Assembly (NCBI GenBank): GCA_016841005.1
Contig: JAEORG010000306.1
Location: 1 to 10,279 of the forward strand
Direction: 5' to 3'
Source: Candidatus Thorarchaeota archaeon
GTDB taxonomy: Archaea; Asgardarchaeota; Thorarchaeia; Thorarchaeales; Thorarchaeaceae
DNA length: 10,279 bases
How positions within the stretch are numbered: the stretch's first letter is position 1; each line of letters starts with the position of its first letter. Positions 7,201 to 10,279 of this stretch are shown in pieces. The notes under the pieces were generated by a model. That model was not told where the DNA came from and did no database searches. It worked only from the letters and a program-made list of their open reading frames with translations. Both the position numbers and the translations under genes were made by a program.

Positions 7201-9083
7201 AGTTCCTGATCACCAAATGCAACTTTTGCTGCTAGAACTTCGTCGCTGAATCGTTGCCCCTCACAGGTCGAACAGGTAATCCAGATAGAAGGAAGGTAAC
7301 GCATCTTGACCTCAAGCGCACTCATTCCTTGGCATGTCGGACAGGCACCTTCAGGTCTGTTGAATGAAAAATGGGAAGCTGATAAGCCCGTTTCTTGAGC
7401 ATAGAAATCTCTGATGATGTCTGAGAGTTTGGTGTAGGTTCCTGGATTTGAACGAGGATTCTTACCTATTGGAGATTGATCAACAAGCACTGGTTTCAGA
7501 TGCTTTCCGGAAACCATCTTACAGCCTGCAGGTGTCTTTTGCTCCAATGAAGGTACAAGAACATGCTCAACGAGTGTGCTCTTTCCACTTCCTGATACAC
7601 CAGATATCACGGTCAGACACTCGAGTGGTATCTTAACATCGATGTTTTTCAGATTATGTTGGAAAGCTGAATGAATTGTAATGAACTCACTTGGAGTAGG
7701 TCTGGGTTCAACCACAGGAACTTGTTTCCGAAGGCTGAAGTACTCTCCAGTCGTAGTGTTAGATTTCCAGAGTTGGGAGGGAGTACCTTCGAATACAATC
7801 TCTCCGCCTTGGTCGCCAGCTCCAGGTCCAATATCAATTGCCCAATCAGCTTCAGCAGCTGCAACACGGTCATGTTCAACAAATACTACAGGACCAAGAA
7901 GTTCTCGAAATGATGGAAGCAGTCTAGATACATCTGCAGGACTCTGACCTATTGTTGGTTCATCAATGACATGAACAATATCCTCAAGTCGACTAGTTAA
8001 TGATACAGCCAATCGGACTCGCTGTGATTCACCTCGAGAAAGGCTTGGGGATGAACGGTTGAGATGGATGTAGCCCAGTCCAACCTTGAGAAGCGCATCT
8101 AGTCTTCGGGTAATCTCTGTGACCAGTCTATTAGCACTCTCAGGTAGACCTGAATCATCAAAGCGTTTTCTAGCGTCATCAACAGTAAGTTGCAATAATT
8201 GAGGAAATGTCAGACCTTTCCATAGAACTGATGATGCCGCATGATGAAGCCCCGTGTAACTACACTTGTCACAACCTTGCCCCCCGCAGTGTATACACTT
8301 CAGGTTGAAATGTTTTGATTCAAGTTCTCCGAACCAAGTGCCACATTCTGAACAGACATTGGTCATAGAGAGAGTTGATTGAGCAGCTCGACCTATGACT
8401 GTAACAGAGTCTGCACCAATCAATCTAGCTGTTTGTACTGCTGCTCTTATTTCTTGAGCAGTTGTTGCTCCGTTGAATTTTCCTAAGACAACTTGAATTC
8501 TATGCTCTTTTGTAGGTTCGACCTTTGTACTTCCCACCGACATACCATCAACGAGTACGTTCTTCTTACCGAATTCTGCCTCTAGAAAGGCGATAAGTGT
8601 TCTATGGCTACCTTTCGCTCCTTGAACCACAGTACTAGCCAGAGAAACCTCATAATTCTTAGCGGCTGATAGAACAAGTGATACAATCTCATCCTCTGAA
8701 TATTGCGAAAGACCTGTACCACATACATGACATTTCCTTACTCCGTATCTAGCAAAAAGCAATCTAAGAAATGGATGAAGCCCTGATGCAGAAGCAAGAG
8801 TGGAACCGGGATTTCTATTCAGAAGATTTTGACCCACTGCTATCGTAGGACCTATTCCGGTGACCGACCTAACATGTGCTGGTGGCATTCGGATACGCGA
8901 TCTTCCAGAATTGAAGACCTCTAGAAATCTACGTCGAGCCTCGTGGTACATAGTATCGAATACCAGAGAAGTCTTTCCTGAACCACTTATACCTGTGACA
9001 ACTGTGAGACCATCACCTATATCGATGTCCACATTCTTGAGATTATTCTCACAGGCTCCACGTATTTTGATTTCCATACCCAT
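4188..9083 (-). CDS. Giant UvrA-family ATPase: two fused UvrA-like units, four ABC domains
   Basis: A 1631-residue cytoplasmic protein; ordinary UvrA (damage sensor of nucleotide excision repair) is about 940. Walker A motifs are at 31-39, 495-503, 838-846 and 1334-1342 (all G-x-SGSGK-S/T). ABC signatures are LSRGE (348-352), LSGGE (683-687), LSAGE (1184-1188) and LSGGE (1518-1522). Walker B DEP is near 374, 710, 1210 and 1545, and H-loop histidines are at 404, 743, 1243 and 1578. Unit 1 (about 1-790) and unit 2 (about 808-1631) are joined by a lysine-rich linker (796-806). Zinc-type cysteine pairs include 118/121, 244/247, 263/266, 271/274, 581/584, 604/607, 934/937, 949/952, 973/976, 1103/1106, 1428/1431 and 1451/1454. 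Unit 1 keeps a UvrB-binding-like domain (122-243) but no insertion domain; unit 2 keeps the insertion domain (about 977-1102) but no UvrB-binding domain. ATG 9083 is used; ATG 9077 is equally possible. No UvrB or UvrC is in view. Function in repair or drug/DNA handling is inferred. Confidence 0.95.
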   Translation of the reverse strand: MGMEIKIRGACENNLKNVDIDIGDGLTVVTGISGSGKTSLVFDTMYHEARRRFLEVFNSGRSRIRMPPAHVRSVTGIGPTIAVGQNLLNRNPGSTLASASGLHPFLRLLFARYGVRKCHVCGTGLSQYSEDEIVSLVLSAAKNYEVSLASTVVQGAKGSHRTLIAFLEAEFGKKNVLVDGMSVGSTKVEPTKEHRIQVVLGKFNGATTAQEIRAAVQTARLIGADSVTVIGRAAQSTLSMTNVCSECGTWFGELESKHFNLKCIHCGGQGCDKCSYTGLHHAASSVLWKGLTFPQLLQLTVDDARKRFDDSGLPESANRLVTEITRRLDALLKVGLGYIHLNRSSPSLSRGESQRVRLAVSLTSRLEDIVHVIDEPTIGQSPADVSRLLPSFRELLGPVVFVEHDRVAAAEADWAIDIGPGAGDQGGEIVFEGTPSQLWKSNTTTGEYFSLRKQVPVVEPRPTPSEFITIHSAFQHNLKNIDVKIPLECLTVISGVSGSGKSTLVEHVLVPSLEQKTPAGCKMVSGKHLKPVLVDQSPIGKNPRSNPGTYTKLSDIIRDFYAQETGLSASHFSFNRPEGACPTCQGMSALEVKMRYLPSIWITCSTCEGQRFSDEVLAAKVAFGDQELSIADFYNLSISEIHRLISQEDRLNGSKKSSAIRILDALVTVGLGYLKLGQSSPSLSGGESQRVKLAKYLGKKGLSDKLLVLDEPSTGLHPSDLLGLIKVLDKLVRAGATIVLVEHNTDMIRSADWVVDLGPEAGPVGGEIVYSGDLEGLYNATESLTAKALISEEFVKPKKTAKKPKKLSDSISITNATANNLQSVCVKIPKSKLVVVTGVSGSGKSSLVRDVLQAEADRRYLESLSVYERQGTKEGPEASVESVSGLGVSISITSRRGSGPSYYAVYETRSKVGTVTEISNQINSFFATLAKRRCLDCGTLMKRTEQWICPKCGTTAPLPSPRDFSPRTYSAACGTCSGVGHINHPAPEKLIIAPDKPICGGAMYSPGYYPGKYFCEPTSAAAGILVALGGKYEFDPKTTPWNEISPKAQDAFLYGDKESLEFSYLGTQRGKRIRVTGKQAWRGFYGFVNDWDIGQTFSTRKVCEMCKGTGLKEDFLAFSLAGYNVDELQRMTISRLREVLNPLDVPESDPFYARENHFKAVKRLEFLEKVGLGYLHLNRSTVTLSAGEAQRIVLAGLLGSGLTSLTILLDEPTRGMHPSEVNSLVKALKELRDEGNSVIIVEHDPVIIRAADELIDMGPSSGTRGGKIVARGPLTEIISKNTITAQWISGKRRVAIPKTRRESIAWMNIEGAKGNNLKNLNVEIPLGVLVGFCGVSGSGKSTLLVDTLGRAIAPKRFTTSVAYEDIEPEEYDSIRGTPERVVMLDQAKKGIRYPGNALDIMKDLVSIYAESEDAHALGIEEDLFSKSCSVCKGAGRIRTELGFLPNVYSECETCNGSGRTAEAWDVRVKGYALPELNNLTLGEIYDLFKDDERIERKVRPALDVGLEYLVLRQPSITLSGGEVQRLKIAQELAKKSKQGALFIIDEPSVGQHLEDVDRLIDVLHRLVADGNSVFVIEHHPHILAACDWIIELGPKGGPDGGYVIAEGTPEDLAKLDTPTATYIKEVLEGGL
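5778..6155 (-). other. UvrA insertion (DNA-contact) domain of unit 2
   Basis: Residues about 977-1102, between the CGTC pair (973/976) and the CEMC pair (1103/1106). Recognisable family segments are [17 protein letters not shown] (standard UvrA: LVIPDPxLSLxEGAI), [20 protein letters not shown] (LA-HYGFDLDTPW), and [19 protein letters not shown] (AQ-VLLYG…IEFxY). Unit 1 has only four residues between the equivalent cysteine pairs (266 to 271), so the domain is absent there. Confidence 0.75.
8355..8720 (-). other. UvrB-binding-like domain of UvrA unit 1
   Basis: Residues 122-243, between the CHVC pair (118/121) and the CSEC pair (244/247). The text follows UvrA's UvrB-interaction domain closely: EDEIVSLVL, then [20 protein letters not shown] (family form: APVVRGRKGEHKKLLEDL), [15 protein letters not shown], and [13 protein letters not shown]. 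Unit 2 has only about 11 residues at the equivalent place (938-948), so this domain occurs once in the fused protein. Confidence 0.75.
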
Positions 9084-9110
9084 TCAGCGACCAAGAAGTA
9101 GTGAACACTT

Positions 9111-9120
9111 CGGTATATTT
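9111..9120 (-). promoter_or_regulatory. TATA-like box for the UvrA-like gene, possibly shared with the divergent gene
   Basis: The minus strand reads AAATATACCG, centred about 34 nt before ATG 9083. With archaeal spacing (about 25 nt from TATA centre to transcription start), the transcript would begin near 9090 and be nearly leaderless. This fits the lack of any Shine-Dalgarno before 9083. Read on the plus strand the same bases give TATATTT and could serve the SPL-like gene with a leader of about 50 nt. Confidence 0.5.
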
Positions 9121-9124
9121 CAGT

Positions 9125-9143
9125 CTCTCGTGATAACCGAGAG
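9125..9143. promoter_or_regulatory. Inverted repeat in the divergent intergenic region (candidate operator)
   Basis: CTCTCG (9125-9130), a 7-nt spacer TGATAAC, then CGAGAG (9138-9143): a perfect 6-bp dyad. It lies directly beside the TATA-like box, in the 113-bp gap between the two divergent genes, where a regulator would be expected to bind. It could instead form a small hairpin in a plus-strand leader. No regulator gene is in view. Confidence 0.4.
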
Positions 9144-9196
9144 TGCAATCCATGAGAAGGATTATCAAGTAAGTAGACTTGGAGCATTGGAGCACG

Positions 9197-10012
9197 TTGG
9201 AAATTAATGTAGTTGATGCAAAGTCAATCATTACGAAGAGCAATATACCTGGAATTGATTATGTGGTAAATCCCTACATAGGATGCCAGCATGCATGTAT
9301 CTACTGCTATGCAGAATTCATGAAACGTTTTACAAATCATGCAGGAGATACATGGGGAGAGTTTCTAGACATCAAGAACTATGATTTCGACAAGATTAGA
9401 CCTGAGAAATATAATGGAAAGACAATCTTGTTCAGTTCCGTTACAGATCCATATACTCCATTGGAATCCAAGTACAAGATTACACAGAGAATCCTAGAAC
9501 AACTTGTTGGGACAAAGGCAGATATCGAAATTCTTACGAAATCGAAGTTAGTAGAACGAGACATTGAACTTTTCAAGAAGTTCGATTGCATTCGAGTTGG
9601 AGTATCGCTTAACACACTTGATGACAATATTGCTAGGACAATCGAACCACGTGCATCAAAACCTTCAGAACGACTACGGGTTCTTCAGAATATTGCAAAC
9701 AATGGTATATCCACATACATCTTTGTATCCCCTATCTTTCCAAGAGTGTCCAATCTCAGAGAGATCATTGAAGCAGGATCAGCTTTTACTGATGATTTTG
9801 GTTTTGAGAATCTCAATTTCCGCGGTCATAATGTGGGGAGAATAATGGATTTCATCAAACGGGATTTTCCACACGAGGTTGATTATTACAATGAGATTCG
9901 GAAAGACCCAACCCTTTGGGATCCAATTGAGGATGAAATCAGAGCGCTCTGTAGTATGTTCAAGACAAAGTGTAAAATCGAGTTTCATCATGGTGGATTT
10001 TCAAAAAGCTGA
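9197..10012 (+). CDS. Radical SAM protein of the spore photoproduct lyase-like group (COG1533)
   Basis: About 271 residues from the TTG at 9197. The 4Fe-4S cluster motif C-x3-C-x2-C is present as CQHACIYCYAEF (cysteines 30, 34 and 37 from this start), preceded by the family-typical VVNPYIGC. Other family marks are SSVTDPYTPLESKYK, EILTKSKLVERDIELF, GVSLNTLDDNIARTIEPRA and TYIFVSPIFP. There is no ATG start: an in-frame TAA lies at 9170-9172, leaving TTG 9179 or TTG 9197. I prefer 9197, since LEINVVDAKSI is the usual family opening and GGAG (9189-9192) precedes it, though only 4 nt away; 9179 would add six residues. The group is often named 'DNA repair photolyase', but most members are shorter than true spore photoproduct lyase and their substrates are unknown. 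Divergence from a UvrA-like gene makes a nucleic-acid role attractive but unproven. Confidence 0.92.
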   Translation: MEINVVDAKSIITKSNIPGIDYVVNPYIGCQHACIYCYAEFMKRFTNHAGDTWGEFLDIKNYDFDKIRPEKYNGKTILFSSVTDPYTPLESKYKITQRILEQLVGTKADIEILTKSKLVERDIELFKKFDCIRVGVSLNTLDDNIARTIEPRASKPSERLRVLQNIANNGISTYIFVSPIFPRVSNLREIIEAGSAFTDDFGFENLNFRGHNVGRIMDFIKRDFPHEVDYYNEIRKDPTLWDPIEDEIRALCSMFKTKCKIEFHHGGFSKS

Positions 10013-10029
10013 ATCAGCTATGACCAAGA

Positions 10030-10039
10030 TATGTATAAG
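10030..10039 (+). promoter_or_regulatory. Putative TATA box for the metallo-beta-lactamase gene
   Basis: TATGTATAAG lies in the 81-nt gap after the SPL-like gene, about 58 nt before ATG 10094. This predicts transcription start near 10060 and a leader of about 34 nt that contains the GAAGG ribosome binding site (10081-10085, 8 nt from the ATG). The gene could equally be read through from the SPL-like gene. Confidence 0.4.
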
Positions 10040-10093
10040 GCTGATTACCAGGAAGAGTTGTCTGTTCACAGGGTCAGACTGAAGGTTTGCTGA

Positions 10094-10279
10094 ATGGCAT
10101 ATGACGAACTAGTATTCTTAGGAACTGGTGTATCCAGGGGATTCCCAGCATGGTACTGTAACTGTGATATGTGCAATCAAACTCGAAAAGACCCAACTCA
10201 ATGGCGAACGAGATCATCAATCGCATTACTCGGAAACCAGACAACCCTCATCGATGCATCTCCAGATATCTCATTCCAG
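10094..10279 (+). CDS. PhnP-like metallo-beta-lactamase fold hydrolase (partial, N-terminal 62 codons)
   Basis: The frame starts at ATG 10094 behind GAAGG (10081-10085) and stays open to the right edge. The first 62 residues match the N-terminus of PhnP-type MBL proteins. VFLGTGVSRGFP (7-18) is the first strand and turn. C-x-C-x2-C (cysteines 22, 24, 27) corresponds to the extra structural zinc site of PhnP. RTRSSIAL (38-45) and TLIDASPDISFQ (51-62) complete the conserved N-terminal pattern. Known members hydrolyse phosphodiesters such as cyclic ribose phosphates, and other branches act in cofactor pathways, so substrate cannot be assigned. The HxHxDH metal motif lies beyond the window. Same strand as the SPL-like gene, 81 nt after it. 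Confidence 0.9.
   Translation, partial: MAYDELVFLGTGVSRGFPAWYCNCDMCNQTRKDPTQWRTRSSIALLGNQTTLIDASPDISFQ

Noticed and set aside
8860..9207. 115-codon plus-strand frame crossing the divergent intergenic region
   Set aside because: Most of it is antisense to the N-terminus of the UvrA-like gene, and the remainder covers the control region; no protein features.
9197..10012. Naming this gene a true spore photoproduct lyase (SplB)
   Set aside because: The radical SAM CxxxCxxC motif is clear, but the protein is shorter than true spore photoproduct lyases and I cannot identify their catalytic C-terminal cysteine; only the broader family is supported.
1..10279. CRISPR arrays, tRNA or rRNA genes, insertion sequences, integrase or attachment sites
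   Set aside because: I saw no regularly spaced repeats, no tRNA-like cloverleaf region in the short gaps, and no transposase or integrase motif. Nearly all the sequence is protein-coding.

Overview
The window looks archaeal. It has moderate GC, TATA-box-like elements upstream of genes without a Shine-Dalgarno (SD) site, and strong purine SD sites inside operons. Its secreted proteins are dense in N-glycosylation sequons, and one ends in a transmembrane helix followed by four arginines. An Asgard archaeon such as a Thorarchaeota-type lineage is my best guess, from the overall style of the proteins. No rRNA or other marker gene is present to prove it.

Layout. Positions 1-3012 (minus strand) hold a two-gene surface module. 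A short membrane-anchored cohesin-domain protein (2311-3012) is followed, with an 8-nt overlap, by a long secreted protein carrying a textbook two-loop dockerin (<1-2318, running off the left edge). Positions 3154-9083 (minus strand) hold a second translationally coupled pair. The first gene encodes a giant 1631-residue UvrA-family ATPase with four ABC nucleotide-binding domains. An ATGA overlap then leads into a 345-residue squalene-cyclase/prenyltransferase-like alpha/alpha-toroid protein. Positions 9197-10012 (plus strand) hold a radical SAM protein of the spore photoproduct lyase-like group (COG1533), divergent from the UvrA-like gene. At 10094 a PhnP-like metallo-beta-lactamase gene begins and leaves the window on the right.

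How the genes may work together. The cohesin and dockerin proteins probably form or seed a cell-surface complex, with the cohesin protein as membrane anchor. The UvrA-like and SPL-like genes share a 113-bp divergent control region containing an AT-rich TATA-like box and a 19-bp inverted repeat. This hints at a co-regulated nucleic-acid repair or stress locus. The toroid protein is tied to the UvrA-like protein only by translational coupling, and its role is unknown.

Most unusual feature. The two UvrA units of the giant protein appear to have lost different accessory domains. The N-terminal unit keeps the UvrB-binding-type domain and lacks the DNA-contacting insertion domain. The C-terminal unit does the reverse. 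This reads as a single-chain, asymmetric version of the normally symmetric UvrA dimer.
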